From NCBI GenBank assembly GCA_958299035.1, contig CATQJL010000316.1, positions 23,537,676 through 23,601,675 of the forward strand: 64,000 nucleotides of DNA. The letters are read 5' to 3'. Shown piece by piece: positions 33,652 through 46,190 of this stretch (position 1 is the first letter of the stretch; every line of letters starts with the position of its first letter). The stretch comes from Cylicocyclus nassatus (taxonomy: Eukaryota; Nematoda; Chromadorea; Rhabditida; Strongylidae). The position numbers and the translations under genes are program-made. Below the pieces are notes generated by a model. The model did no database searches. It had not been told where the DNA came from and saw nothing but the letters and a program-made list of their open reading frames with translations.

Positions 33652-36600
33652 GACAGACTGTATATTATAATGCAAGTCCTTATTTGCAAACATTTTTGCC
33701 TCTGAAAACTATAACATTTGAGGAAGCACTCGAAAACAGAAAGCTGAGAATTTTTTTCTATATAATTTCAATGTTTCCAAAAGTCAACTTCATTTAGAAA
33801 ACAGTTTGAGTTCCTTTGATATCTCACTTTCTTCTTCATTCTCATGCTGCCAGTAATCTTTACGCTACTTACGGCCATCTGTAAAAAGAACTCTGGCGTT
33901 AATTGCAGTGGACTGTATTGAGTTCTGATTCAGAGTTCGAAAATGAAGTTTTTAAATCCAAAAATGAATAATTTGTTGGACTTGTCATTGCGTCAAGTAA
34001 GTTCAGATCTCGTGTGATTGATTGTAGTACTTGAATGTTAAATCCAGTAAAAATCTCTAAAATAGGTCAAATGTCGTTTCTGGTAAAAAGCAAGACATAT
34101 GGTTACGGTAAACAAAATTTACACTTGAATTTTACTCTGACCACATGTTTTTCTATTTTTGACAAGAATTTTCAAAGAAAGTTATACTGAATTCTTGAAA
34201 CATCATCAAGAATTTGCGATTTTAGCAGTGTATGTGAATTCCCATAAAGCTTGGGTAAAAAAAGAAACAGAACAAAAACGACGTTTTCGTCACAAAAATC
34301 AGTCACAGAGGAAGAAAGAAATTTCTAAGTTTTGGTCACAAAGTTGTTATATTGTTCTAAATCATTTCTAGGACATCGACGGTTTGTCAGATGGATGCCA
34401 TCGAAATATATTGAATAAAACAGCCCTTTTTGTAAACAGAAGGACTATACGTATGACTTCCATGGGGTTTATAAATTGTCAAGTTCTTTTTTTTTTGTTC
34501 GTTGCAATTATTGTTTTTTTTACAAAGAGGGAATTGTCAATGAAGTTGAAATGGAAGAAAACTTGAAGCAAAGCTGGAATGAATCTAAAGGCCCCCTGAA
34601 GTCGTTGTAAGCTTTGTACGAAAGCTTTTTAATTGGATTGGATACGTTGTAAGAATTTGTAAGGCACCATGTTATTAGCACCACTTTTGAACACTGAGGA
34701 ACACATTTTCTGGCAAACATTTTCCTGCAAAATTGAAAATCTTTGTAAAAAGAGCAAAAGTGTGTAAGCATTTCCTTAACACACTTCAAGGATTTCCAGA
34801 CATCTTGAAAACAAAAAAGAAAAGTGTTGACGTGCACATTTTCCACTTATGCATGCTTCACACATGAGGGTTTCATGATTAACGGTAAATGTGCCAATTG
34901 CGGTAATTAAGGTGGAACAAAACATCTTACTGCCAGCAAAACAGCGCTAAGGAAGTTTTCGAGACCAAAATGAAGTCAAGTCAATCTTTCTCGAGAGTGA
35001 TGGGAAGCCGATTACATGTGATATGTTGAAAGCAGATGATATGATAGCGACCTTGATGAGAAAACTCGTGTCACGAAGAACCGATTGAACCTTCAAAAAA
35101 ATTATCAATGACCTAGAGGTTAAGATGTGCGCAAAGAAGGAATTTACTTCCTTTAAAACCCGCCAAGAATATTGGGTTACGGTAATAAGGCATAAAAGTC
35201 CATATTTTGTGATGAAATTTAGCCAAAAAGACTATCTGCAACAGCGATAGAAACGAGAATCGTACTCCACAATCGATATCCGTGGAGCTTATAAACTTCA
35301 GCTGTTGCGTTAATCGCTCTGGTACCAGAAAGGGAACATCCAAAAAACTGGCGGCACATTTGCGTATTTTTTGCTGCTCAGCTAATTTTCTGAAATGTGT
35401 CGCTTTGACTAGTATTTTATGGACTAGATTCTTGAGCAAATTAACTTAAAAAAAAGGTTGCAAGAATAGTTTTGACGTCAAAATTACTCACAAAGGAAAG
35501 CAAAAAATCAATTAGCTTATTTCAAAAAAAAAAATCACACTTCTGATAATACGTAGAATTTGCAAAATAGGCATAAAACAGCATAGTGTGTTGAAAAAAC
35601 ACTTCCGTCAGAAGTTATTTCATTCTAATAGCAAGAAATCACATAGCTTGTTTTGGAAAATGTGCACGTTTAAAAATTCCTAAAATTTGCAGAACAAGCA
35701 CAAAATAGCATCAAGTATTGAAGAAAAACTTCCGTCACAAGTTAATTTACTTTGATTTCCTGCAAATATACAAATTTCCAAATTTTGAGATAAAAGCTCA
35801 TTGATCACCCGCTACCGTAAAGCTACCGTACATTGTATTTATTTATACTCGTCATGTATGAACAATGTTTATTCCACTATGTAAGATTGTTATTTTTTGA
35901 ACATTCTGACAATGATTCTTTACAACTTTGTGACCAGCAATCAGATATAAACTGTAGAAATATCATAGTAACTTCATTGTTAATGCAGGATATGACAGTA
36001 TCAGGTGATAAAATAGTGAAATACTTATTGACAAGAAAATGATGTAACTTTCAAAAGTACTCATTAATTGGCGAATATAATCAAAACAGGACAAAATACA
36101 CCTCTTAAAAATTTCTGCCAAAACTATGATATATAAATACAATTTGAACCATGCTCAGTATGACATACAATCATATTTTCACTTGATGTCATACCAGGAA
36201 GCTTTATATTTATTCTTGGCAGTTACCCAAATGGAGGAACAGCCAGGTTACAGCTATGGTGCAACGCTTTTTTCTTCGCTGCAAACGCTCGTTGTCCTTC
36301 ATGCTATTTTTGCAGTAATTTTTTGCGGTTTAAGTTAACGTACAAACATATCTATGGCTAGCGCAATGATTCATAGATTTAACACGTTGACAACAGCGTG
36401 CATTTTTAGCTATCTGCCTTGTGGGACAGTCCCATCTACAGTAAGTTGAGTATTTTCAGCTGAAATCAAACAGGCCGTCATCTGCAGTATCCCTACAGTG
36501 ATTTTGAGAAGCACCTAAAAAACGCGGAAGTAGTTTCTAGAAATAAAGCATGATAGAACTTCTAAAACCACAGTCATTGCATGACCCACCATGTGGGTCA

Positions 36601-38159
36601 CATTGTCGTCATTGTGTTAACAGATACGAAGAGAGTTTGCTAAGGAGTTTTTATTATAGGTCCTCGCTCATGCATGAGGGAAGGACCGAGTATCAAAGAA
36701 ACAAATCCTTCTTATTGGGAAGTACATCAGATTTTTTATCATGCAAGTACCACAGTTGTCGACCCATGTACTTCTGGTACAAAAGCGAATGACTTATGTC
36801 ATGTTGAAGTGTGAATTGCAGTTCTGTTCAAAGCTACTAAAGGCGAGATATTAGAGTAAATTATGCAAAACTCGTGTGGAAAAAGTACTTAAATGTGTTT
36901 TGACCGTGTGCGAAGGTACTCTGCCAAGGCTTAAAGTAGTACATTAATTTTTAAATCTATTTTGCAAAGTTTTTCGATAGAACATTCGTAAATGGCAATG
37001 AGTTCATTTGACGCAAAGATGGGAATGAATAGAGAAAGTGGATTTGAAAGGTAAACGAGTGACTTTGTAGGAAAATAAAATTAATTCGGGAACACATTCG
37101 TTTGCTCGTTCCACAGTTATCGGATAGAGCAATTTGCTGAAAATTGAAGTTTTTGACACTGATTAAGTTGTAAAAAGGGTCTGCAAAGTTTTATGGTCTA
37201 TGAACGCGGAAACGGTGTCAGTGAAAACTTCTCGATGTTCCTGTTTTGTCTAAAATCGTGCACGAAAGTAAACATTTATGTAACAGTAACATTGCCGTTC
37301 TTCAGAAATGAAAACAGACGCAAAGTTTAGATTATTTCAAGCAAAAGGGCAGAACATTGAACTATGAAGATATGATGCACCTGAGATGTGGCGCCATTTG
37401 ACTTTACAAAGCGATATGCTGTTCTCAAAACGGGTTCTTTTGCGCTTACATTGACCTTCAGCCTTATGTAGACATATCTTGGGGAGCCTGATACAGGCAG
37501 AGATGATACAGCTGATAATATTCATACACTAAGGGCAAGCATCACCTTTCGGCTGACCTTGCGTGCGTTCCCATGCGTTTGAGACTAAAAAACAAGTGAA
37601 GAACCTGGAGCTCTAGCAAACTTTAAATTCCATAAAGGGACGAGATGCTGCGACATCGCCCGGTGCAGATCTGCAAGCTTGTATGTCCAAAGTCTGACGG
37701 CAGAGATGGCTATCAAACAGGACTTAAGCTCGATTATGTCAGAAGCAACATCAAACTAATGGAAATGCGTTTTCGAAGCCGCTTAGGCTAGTTATTCGAA
37801 ATGCTAAGTGGGAAGGAAGGAAGCTTGGAGGGCTTAGGCGCGAAAAAGAAGCATAGGTCAGCAAGCCCACTTAAGGATTGCTTTCAGTTCGAAAAGTTGA
37901 ACCTGTTTGCCATATGATTAACGTCTGGCGCGGACATCATTTGGGAACGATAAACATGATGATCTGTACTTGTTCTGGTGGAACCATTTCTTCATAAAAG
38001 CATTGCTGACCATATAGTTGCTATTACTGATAATTTAGTCTCTGGTAAGTTCATAGAAGAGGGGATGCTGTTTTACAAGATGTCCCCAAAAATATATCGG
38101 ACATTGGGCTCTCTTGCCTGGAAAGTTGTTGCGGACTTATAATATATATGTGTTAGGCT
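33652..38159. other. Unassigned DNA, no gene recognised
   Basis: Apart from an imperfect tandem duplication at 35500-35766, no exon chain or element could be supported. Small palindromes occur at 36580-36600 (TGACCCACCATGTGGGTCA) and 36658-36687. Open frames are short and without family features. Confidence 0.45.
35500..35766. repeat. Imperfect 130-bp tandem duplication
   Basis: Two adjacent units share AAATCACA, then AATTTGCAGAA, then CACAAAATAGCAT, then ACTTCCGTCA and AAGTTA in the same order and spacing of about 130 bp. The copies have diverged strongly. No coding sense was found. Confidence 0.55.
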
Positions 38160-38199
38160 GATGCATAATTCTTGCACCAAAATTTTTGAGATTCTGTTA

Positions 38200-38605
38200 C
38201 TTCATCCAGCTTCAATGAATTCTTCTGCTTTGATACCTATTGAAAAGGAGAACCTGGCGCTTTATGCAGGAGCTCGAGTCGAAATTCCTCGAGGGCATAT
38301 GGCAGCAATGGGGGACGAGTGGCGTAGTGGTATGAGGCGCCGCTATGACCAGATCGGACACATGCTCGATCCCCGCCCCTGGGCCAACCAAGCCCTCTAC
38401 CCTCCGGGGCCGGTAAATTGGTACCAGAGCAGTCTGGGAGGATAAAAGCACTGACTTGGAAACGGCTGGCCCCCGCAAGTCACTGTAATAGGCTCGCACG
38501 CATACAATTGCCTCTTCGACTATGAAGTTAGTGTTTGCGTTCGGTGCATGCCCCTAGAGGGTATTGAAGACACCGACTTTATCCTTTATCCTTTTATATG
38601 GCAAC
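38200..38605 (+). repeat. Possible 3' end of a non-LTR retrotransposon
   Basis: This GC-rich segment differs from its AT-rich neighbours and ends in short repeats of TTTATCC (38578-38600). Such an oligomeric 3' tail is typical of RTE-type LINEs. The body includes GGTAAATTGGTACCAGA and GGGAGGATAAAAGCACTGAC, which recall an abundant strongylid repeat (recollection, not searched). No RT or endonuclease motif is present, so it would be a 5'-truncated copy. Confidence 0.4.
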
Positions 38606-39031
38606 AATATATAGTGATTAAGCGAAATACTCAAAAAGTAATTTTTTTCGATTTTTGGTCAACAAATTTGCAAAAGCCTAGTAAGACTTAAACTTATTTT
38701 CATCTTAGTTTTACGACACTTTTCAGCTAAGAGAAGTTGTGATTGGAGTATTCGTCTCTGCGAATAACTACGAATTCCGATTTTCTAGAATTTAGTTATT
38801 AATTTAGTTTCATACTGATTTTCTAGAATGTACTATAAAATAATACTTTTGTATACATAACACTAAGCATATTCTTTAAATTGATTAGTTTGTACAAGCA
38901 TTTTAGAAGAATTTTTTCTATTCGTGCAAGCAACCTAATACCTTACTACGGTTCAGCGATCTCGAGCTTATTGATTATTTCAGTTTACATTGCGGCAGGA
39001 ACTTTCGGCTCATGGTCATTGGATCTGATAA

Positions 39032-39196
39032 GGCTCCCGCCAGAGTGCCGAAGTTATGCCAGCACTACGCCAGCATTTCGATCGATACATGTGTATTTCG
39101 TTGGGGAGTTAGCTAGCCCCGCCCCAACGAAATACACGTGAATCGATCGAAATGCTGGCGTAGCGCTGGCATAACTTCGGCACTCTGGCGGGAGCC
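39032..39196. mobile_element. 165-bp Tourist-like hairpin MITE, TAA target
   Basis: Arms of about 75 bp begin GGCTCCCGCCAGAGTGCCGA on both sides and differ at only a few positions. TAA borders both ends (39029-39031 and 39197-39199). The loop is AGTTAGCTAG. The near-perfect stem suggests a young copy. Confidence 0.8.
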
Positions 39197-39199
39197 TAA

Positions 39200-41584
39200 G
39201 GTTTCAAGAAATTGAAAAGTGTGGTAGCTTTTGTGCTGGAACTTTTCTAGCTGAATTGAAAGAATTATTAGTTTGTCTCAAAAGTAAACTTTTTAAAAAA
39301 CTTAAAAAAAAAGTTTTTTTTATAAATTGAGCTGTTTTTGTTTTCCTAGCAGACTTAGTACCATTCAATAGAGCGGAACAAGCTCTACGAAAACCATCAA
39401 AGATCCACCTAAGTCGTAATCCAGGTTTTGGAGTCAATACTTGAATTTTTCAGCTACCCTAAAACGGATTTCTTTCCAGAAAATTCGGACTTCCAACTTG
39501 GTCTTTTTATAATAAGCACATAGTGGTACCCAAAAATGTATCTGATGGATTTTTCTCGAGGCTTAAAAAATGTCTAATTGCCCTTTATTTCGGTTTTTAT
39601 GTAAACTTGGTATTTCTCGATTATAAGAGAAATACCAAGTTTACATACAGGGGTAAAGTTTCAAGAGTATACTAAGTAGGGCTTGTAGCATACAAAGACA
39701 TAGTGAGAAAGGCCGGGGCGGACGGAGTATGCCATTTTTAGACTGTCTTTTTTCTCTCTTTCTATGTGTGGAAAAGAATCTAGAAGGCATTTTTGAGTAC
39801 TACTATGTGCCTACCGATGACCAAGTTGGAGGTCCAGATTACTTCTCGCAAAAATTCATTTTTCAGCAGATAATTTTTTTTCGATTTTGGCTTCAAACTT
39901 TACATGGAACGCAACTGAGGCCTGTACGAAAAGCAAGATTACACTGAGATATATTCATCAACTACTGGTTTTCTTGGATCTAGACAGCCACTTTTCTGAC
40001 ATTCAACTTGTTTTGTCTTTCGGGTCAAGTAAGTATTATAATCCTTGACCTTCTACGATGGTATGATCTTTACTCTCTTTTGTTTTCTTGGTATAGTGCA
40101 TCTATCTCATCAAATCTCTTGCAGTTTTTCAACAATCTAAAATTATTTTTGAGCAGCAGAATAGCCAGTACATGTCGCAGTTTTATGGTAAATCTACCTT
40201 GGGGAACGGAGAAAAATGGGCTCCCAAAGAAAAGGTGAAAAAATGGGAAAAAGACGGCAAAAACAGGAAGAATCTGTGCCGAAAGAAGGAGGATGTCAGC
40301 TAGTCACATTTCAGTTCTGCTAAGAAATAAGAAGTAAAAAAATCAGGTGAAAAACTTTTGTGGTCGAGTTTTTTGATGCAATCGAAAAATGAGAAGTGAC
40401 TGGAGTCTTTTTTGAAGGTTTTCAGAACACCTTGATTTCCAGATGCTTTCCCTAGAAACTTTTGCTTCACACACCTTGGTTTCGTATAAATTTTCCATGC
40501 AACTTACTTTGAATCTGTGTGAAGCGTCAGTAGGAAGCACTAAATTTTGCAGTATTTGCAGATTATAACGAATTGCGCAAGCAGTTTGATAAATGTTTTC
40601 TTAATTTTTTTCTGCAGCCAACATTCATTTTTTATTTGAACTACTTGTTAATAACTTACAATGCCATCTGTTTGCAAGAACAAGTCGTCAATCATGAGCA
40701 TGCACGACCTTGGACGAAAAAAAACAACAAAAAACTGTGTATCCATCGCGGCAGAAGAAATGAGAGCATATTAGCATTGACCACAACAAACTAATCTTTG
40801 CGCTTTCTGTGGTCAACATGACAGCTTGGTAAAAAGACTAAATGTGCTAATAATTTACGCTGAGTATTTGTTCTCTACCATTTGAATCAAGTCTTGAAAA
40901 AATTCTTAAATCACAGTGGCATTCCCAGGATTCGCAGAAGCGCGACGCGAAGCGCGACGCACTCAAAAAATTTTTTGGGGTGCTTCCCAAATCTTCGGCA
41001 GGACCATCATGAAAATTTGGAAAAAAAGGGGATGAAGCAGTAGCTGCTACACCCCAAGATATCCAACAAAGATGACCATCACGAAATTTTGGAAAGAGGG
41101 GCGTAGCGGTATCACCACGAAATTTTGGAATAGGGGGGGGGGGCGTAAAATTCAACAAATATTTTGAAAAATATTCCATTCATTTAGAAGTGTAAGGAAT
41201 TCATTTGCACGTATTCCTAACTCATGTAAGTAACATTTTAAAATTCCGCGACCCATCTTCGGGGGGGGGGGGGAGAGGGAGAAGGGCACCTATTTAGGAC
41301 CTATCGGATGTTGGTGAGAGATACTTCCGAATAGGGTCAGCAGAAACTCCTAAGAGGGAGCTGTTGCCTTAGCTGTTTTAGATTTTTATTTATTTATTTA
41401 TTTATTTCGTACGCTCGTAGGCGTGCTGTATGTTGAACAGGGAAAAGGTAATTACAAGACAAACATCAATCACAGAGAATACAAAGAAGTTCAAATATAG
41501 TTTATGTACACATAAATGAATATGCTAGAAAGGGACTTTAGAAGACATATTTCCAAGTAGAGATACCGTTGAGAATTTCTGCAG
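39200..41584. other. Unassigned DNA with one perfect hairpin
   Basis: A perfect 21-bp inverted repeat (TATGTAAACTTGGTATTTCT plus C) with an 8-base loop lies at 39598-39647. Two long G runs lie near 41134 and 41262, and a TTTA microsatellite at 41385-41407. No gene was recognised. Confidence 0.5.
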
Positions 41585-41803
41585 TAACAATCCATCCTAG
41601 TCCGCCAACGGAAATGACCATAACAAGGCAGCGCGAGCACCCCGAGGGCCCGACAAACGGTTGCACCGGCAGCCCCGCCAGCACAACCAAATGGGTGCAC
41701 TGGCAGGGGGGGCCGCCAGTACACCCGCTCGTCAAACCCTCAGCGTGCACGCACCACCCAGCCATGACCCCCGCCGGTGAAGAAGAGCAGATTGATGAGT
41801 CGG
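41585..41803 (+). CDS. Candidate GC-rich internal exon, function unknown
   Basis: The stretch is open on the plus strand between an acceptor TTTCTGCAG (ending 41584) and a donor GGTAAGG (from 41804), about 72 codons with split codons at both ends. It encodes a Thr/Pro/His-rich piece (THHPAMTPAGEEEQIDESG at its end) with two related segments around NGCTGSPAST and WVHWQGGPPVHP. Base composition is far richer in GC than the flanks. No partner exons were found within several kb, and no family was recognised. It could also be a transposon-derived exon. Confidence 0.3.
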
Positions 41804-42068
41804 GTAAGGAAATTCAACAGAATTAATCGTTACTCAGATATGCCTTCTAGAGCCCGCTAGTTCAACTGGAATGAAAAGCACATGAGTGAATTTGAATTAA
41901 AGAGGTAACATGGAAAGACAAATCAACTGTTACACTTAAAATCTTTGAGACGAAGGAGAAAGCAAACATGGGTAGGAGTGATGCACAAGCAGCCAAAGAA
42001 AAAAGAAAACCTGAGTTACTATTCAACATCTGGAATTTGTAGTAAATCAAGAACATGATTAATAATTA

Positions 42069-42575
42069 TTAGGTTGTCCCATAAGTCTTTTCATACCTGA
42101 CTTTTCAACGACATAAATCAGTTCTTCTTGAACTCCTGATAAATTGCAGGGTACCATTCGACAGATCAAAGTAAGCTCTACAAGATGGCGTTCAAAAGGT
42201 CGCACCAAGTCCAATCCGCAACATGCTCCAAACCAAAATAAAAAATTTTCCCGAATCTCCGAAAAAACGAAAATCATCATATCTCAGTTCAAAACAGCTC
42301 TGCAAATTTCCTATTTTTTCATGCATATACTCTCCTCATCGGATATTTATGAATGCATTTGCTGCATTTTTCTGATGGCTAGAAACCAAGAAAAAAATAA
42401 TGCGCTCAATTTTCAAACTTTGCCTGTATCACTTCTGTATTCCCCGCAAGTAGGTGATTATATAGCTTATTCGCTCAGAATTACTGCCAAAAATTTGCAG
42501 CCTACTAGGTGCTGTAGTTCCTGAGAAAAATCGAATTGAAGGTCCAAATATGAAAAAACTTATGGGACAACCTAA
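42069..42575. mobile_element. Mariner-type non-autonomous element
   Basis: Inverted ends read TTAGGTTGTCCCATAAGT, continuing for about 27 bp with one mismatch, and TA lies outside both (42067-42068 and 42576-42577). TTAGGTTG with a CATAAGT-like continuation is typical of mariner ends. The block CAAGATGGC with TAAGCTCTA near 42175 is shared with the 56842 element. There is no transposase frame. Confidence 0.8.
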
Positions 42576-42577
42576 TA

Positions 42578-43606
42578 GTATGATAATAATTATAATAATA
42601 ATAATAATATAATTATCATATAACATAATTAGTATGCTATCAGGTTTGAATCTTCATCAAAAATGTGGACCATCACCTGTCACTGCGTCGAATTATATAG
42701 CCTCTAGTGCAGAAAACAAAAAACACACAAATGGCTGTTTAAAAGTAGATTGATAAAAAGAGGAGTAAAAATAGTAGCTCAGTTCAATGAGAGTCGAGAC
42801 TGCATAACATAAAATACAAAGCAAACCCTTTGAGCGGACAACAGCTGTATGCAGTCAACCATAGCCGAACCAGCTATGTTCGCTGCAGCGTAGATTAGCA
42901 TTAGAGCTAATCATAATCTACACGAGAAATGTACAGGATCAAACTTGAAATTTTTTGAAATTTTGGAATGCCTCATCGCTCGCTCCCATCTGAGCGTGAT
43001 CCCTACCATTAATTTTAGTAGACAGTTGTGTATTTGCAAATGGCCCTCTTCAGTAGTGATATTTGTTTCTTGCAAAGTCAAGATTCAGCACCGATTGTGC
43101 CCAAACGCGATCACAATTCGGATTTGACAAAATTTTCATACACCCTAAAGATTCAGGTTTACGTGCTGTCGAAAAATAATCGGAACTTTTGAAGATATAC
43201 ATAGCATGGATTTGAATCAGTTGTTTTTAAAACATGAAGGCGTTCTCTATTGCTTCGCACCATTCCTAGCTTTCTAGCTGGCATCGGAATAGCCTCGATG
43301 ACCTCAGGAATCTGTGAAACACTCCACCTCTGTGAAAATTATAGCTCTGAATAGAGGGCTATCCAGATTCAAAACTTGCCGTCAACTTGCATGTGGTGTG
43401 CAATCGCAGAAAGTCGGGCCTACAGGCTTTAAAAAAATAAAAACTTGCAGTGAAGGCTGGTCTTCTTCAAGATATAACATCCCGAGCACCCGGATGTGAA
43501 GCGGAGGGTCTTTTAGGGGCTTTCCTAGGGGGAGGGGGGTCGTTTTCGAAGGTCTTCTGCCTGACCTTTTGCTCAACCCTGGTTATCACCGAAACAGAGG
43601 CAAAAT
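42578..43606. other. Unassigned DNA
   Basis: An AAT microsatellite forming an AT palindrome lies at 42583-42622, directly next to the mariner-type element. No exon or element was recognised in the rest. Confidence 0.4.
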
Positions 43607-43697
43607 CCTACGAAATTTTGATAACCTCTTTAGCAGTGAAGTATGTGCCTGCTTGGGTCGTCGCCAACCTTGTATAACCTTGGTCCTCCATGAGATT
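43607..43697 (-). pseudogene. Decayed copy of the Ig-domain terminal exon
   Basis: Read on the minus strand, an acceptor-like TTACAG is followed by sequence parallel to the exon at 63477-63599. It keeps GAGGACCAAGG, the GCAGGCAC segment and the TAG at the same relative place. Compared with that exon it lacks 32 bases, so the frame is broken. Similarity continues past the stop into the 3' flank (GAAACAGAGGC against GAAACGAAAGC). A local duplication followed by decay is the simplest reading. Confidence 0.6.
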
Positions 43698-44869
43698 CTG
43701 TAATGTAATGAGTAATCCATGCACGGCTTTAATAGGACTGAATTTTCTACCAATCAAAGTCTCACATCAAAAGAAAGCTTGAGATTATTTTATAAACTCC
43801 ACGACAATCACATAATTCGGACCATTGCTTGCATTTGTAAAATACCTGTCAAGGTTAGAAACTGCTGCATAATAACTGGTGATTTTTCCATTTCTATCAC
43901 ATTTTTCGTAATAAAAAGCTCCTATATTCCCTGTTTTGTTGTTGATCTCTCCTTTCGAAAAGATAGTTTTTTTTGATGCATTAAACTGCTCAATCAAAGA
44001 AACTTCATCAAGGAACTTGCACCATATATCAGAATTGGAACCAAGCTTCACAATTCTTCTATAACGTTTCTCTTTGTGTTACGCAGTCAATGTTTGCCAT
44101 TACATGGTTATGACGTTGCAAGCCAGCTCTGTACTGCCAAATTCTGACGCAGGAGGATCATGGTAGATATAAGGTATATGCGGGAAAATTATAGAGTATC
44201 ACAGATTTGGCCAATCCTTGGCGCAAGGGGGGGGGAGTCGTCCAACATGCTGAACACGAGAACAATATTGTGCATGGTAGGGACATTGTAAGATTACGAT
44301 AGGATTACTCTATGGCTTCTGGAGTCAATTTAACAAAATATCACACTTGTGTTCATCAGTTCCAGTAGCCCCACAAGGCAATCTCGGAGATAGAGACTCC
44401 AATCATCGGCGGTTGTCTTCGGCAGTCTGTCTACAACGATTTTTGTGACTTCGTGAGAGTGCCAGATCTCGACTTATCTTGAAATTTTATCACTTTCTAG
44501 AGCTAAATGATCCCAGCAATGCATGCACAAATTCGGATAGTTATTGATAATTCAGATTCCAAATGGCTTCATTTTTGTTTTAAATCATACAAATTCAGAT
44601 CTTCCTAAATTTCAAAAAGGCTTGGTTTCTTGTATATCTATTCAAAAACGAACAGTTTTTGCACATCGTAACTCACATTACAATGTACCCAGCCAAACTT
44701 TGAATGCGCCACATTCAAGGGAAAAATGAAGTCGTGACGGAAGACGCAAAACTTAGTTTCCAACACAGTTAGTATTCACCTAGTGATATTAACACCGATT
44801 GTAACATGATATGCACTTGCTTTGCCAGAAAATCACTCGCCACCATCGCAAGTTGTGTGCATAGCATTA
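43698..44869. other. Unassigned DNA upstream of the Ig pseudo-exon
   Basis: A minus-strand open stretch without ATG (about 43785-44048, containing GNIGAFYYEKCDRNGKITSY) has protein-like composition but no family was recognised. It could be another exon of the decayed Ig gene copy. A 9-base G run lies near 44229. Confidence 0.3.
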
Positions 44870-45069
44870 GGCCTCGGGCAGACTTCACGCGATTTGATTG
44901 CGCGACTGAATCGCGAAGAGACAACTGTTACAACATCATTCCATGCCGATAAACTTGCATTCGGTTGTGATACTTTTCCAGCCCGAAATTTTTGAATGTG
45001 AAATGAAAATGAATGGAAATGTCGGCGATTGAGTCGCGACGATCAAATCGCGTGAAGTCTGTTCGGGCC
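44870..45069. mobile_element. GGCC-ended Tourist-like MITE, TTA target
   Basis: The ends read GGCCTCGGGCAGACTTCACG (left) and GGCCCGAACAGACTTCACGC (right, inward) and continue as CGATTTGAT. TTA lies outside both ends (44867-44869 and 45070-45072). The ACTTCACGCGATT block parallels ACCTCACGCGATT of the 30063 element, so it is a related subfamily. It is 200 bp and non-coding. Confidence 0.75.
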
Positions 45070-45072
45070 TTA

Positions 45073-46190
45073 AGGCAATAGGTGCCATTGCTAAGGTATA
45101 GACTCACTTTATGAGCTTTCTTTCGCACTGAATCTAGGGATGACCTCTACCTTTTTTATCATCCTTTCAGATTAACTGTAGGTGTGCTGTAGATGGCAAC
45201 ATGCGAATTTATAGTTGAAAAATGTGGGGTGGCCCGTAAAAGGCCTTTTTCCCAGAAAGCAGACAACTAAAAATCTGCATGATCGTCAATGTGTTGAGCA
45301 TATCTAGGTTACGAACGGCTTCATTTTTGTTTATAATCTCATAAATGCTCGAAAAAACTAGCCTTCGGAAAGTGCCTAAAATTATTATATCGAGTTTGGA
45401 AAAAAGTTTGGGCGCGGTTATAGCACATAACCAACCCACATATTGCCAAAGTTTGATTTCGTCATATTTAAAGAGAGTAAAATTCTGTAAGAAGTGTAAA
45501 AATTAGTTTCATACCTAATAAAATGATTCGCTTTGACACATGAAGAGGCTATAATATTCAAGTAGCTGATATCAATAAAGCGAAAGCTTTCTGATATCAA
45601 ATACCGTTTTGTTTCTTCTTTTAGAGGGGCATGAATGGATCCTGACTCTAATCACGTTTCCAACAGGGAACGTAGAGGAGACACGTAGAAGTTCCGATTG
45701 AATAAAGTTATTGATATTCTTGACTAAGTTATGCGACTGAAAATCACATTCATCCTTGCCGAAATTCGGCGAAAAAGTTTTTCTTTATTGCTGGATTATG
45801 AAGTCAGTTTTGAATTCAGAGCCAACACGATTGTTAATTAAGACAAGGTCCATATATGTCGCATTTGAATTATAAGAGTTGTTCGGAACTTACGCCCTGG
45901 TGTAGTTGAGAGCTCGCACGCGATATCTGATTACCCTTCAAGTTTCTAATTCCTGAACATAAAGGCATCACGCTCTAGACTTCAGCAATAATGCAAAAAC
46001 AAAGAGTTATTGACCCCTACTGATTCGCACCATTCTTCTTATCTTGAGCCCTTTTTTTCGAAATAAAATATCTGAAGCCTCGAAAATATAGATGTAACGT
46101 AGCACATATGTATGTCTGTAGTCATCATTGTTTTTTGCCAATGAAATTATCACTGGCAGAAGGCAGTTGGTATATGCCAAAGCAAAAATA
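45073..46190. other. Unassigned DNA
   Basis: No gene, RNA or repeat was recognised in this 1.1 kb between two fold-back elements. Confidence 0.4.

Noticed and set aside
43785..44051. 88-codon minus-strand open frame near the Ig pseudo-exon
   Set aside because: It has no ATG and no recognisable Ig strand pattern. It is kept only as a remark in the spacer entry.
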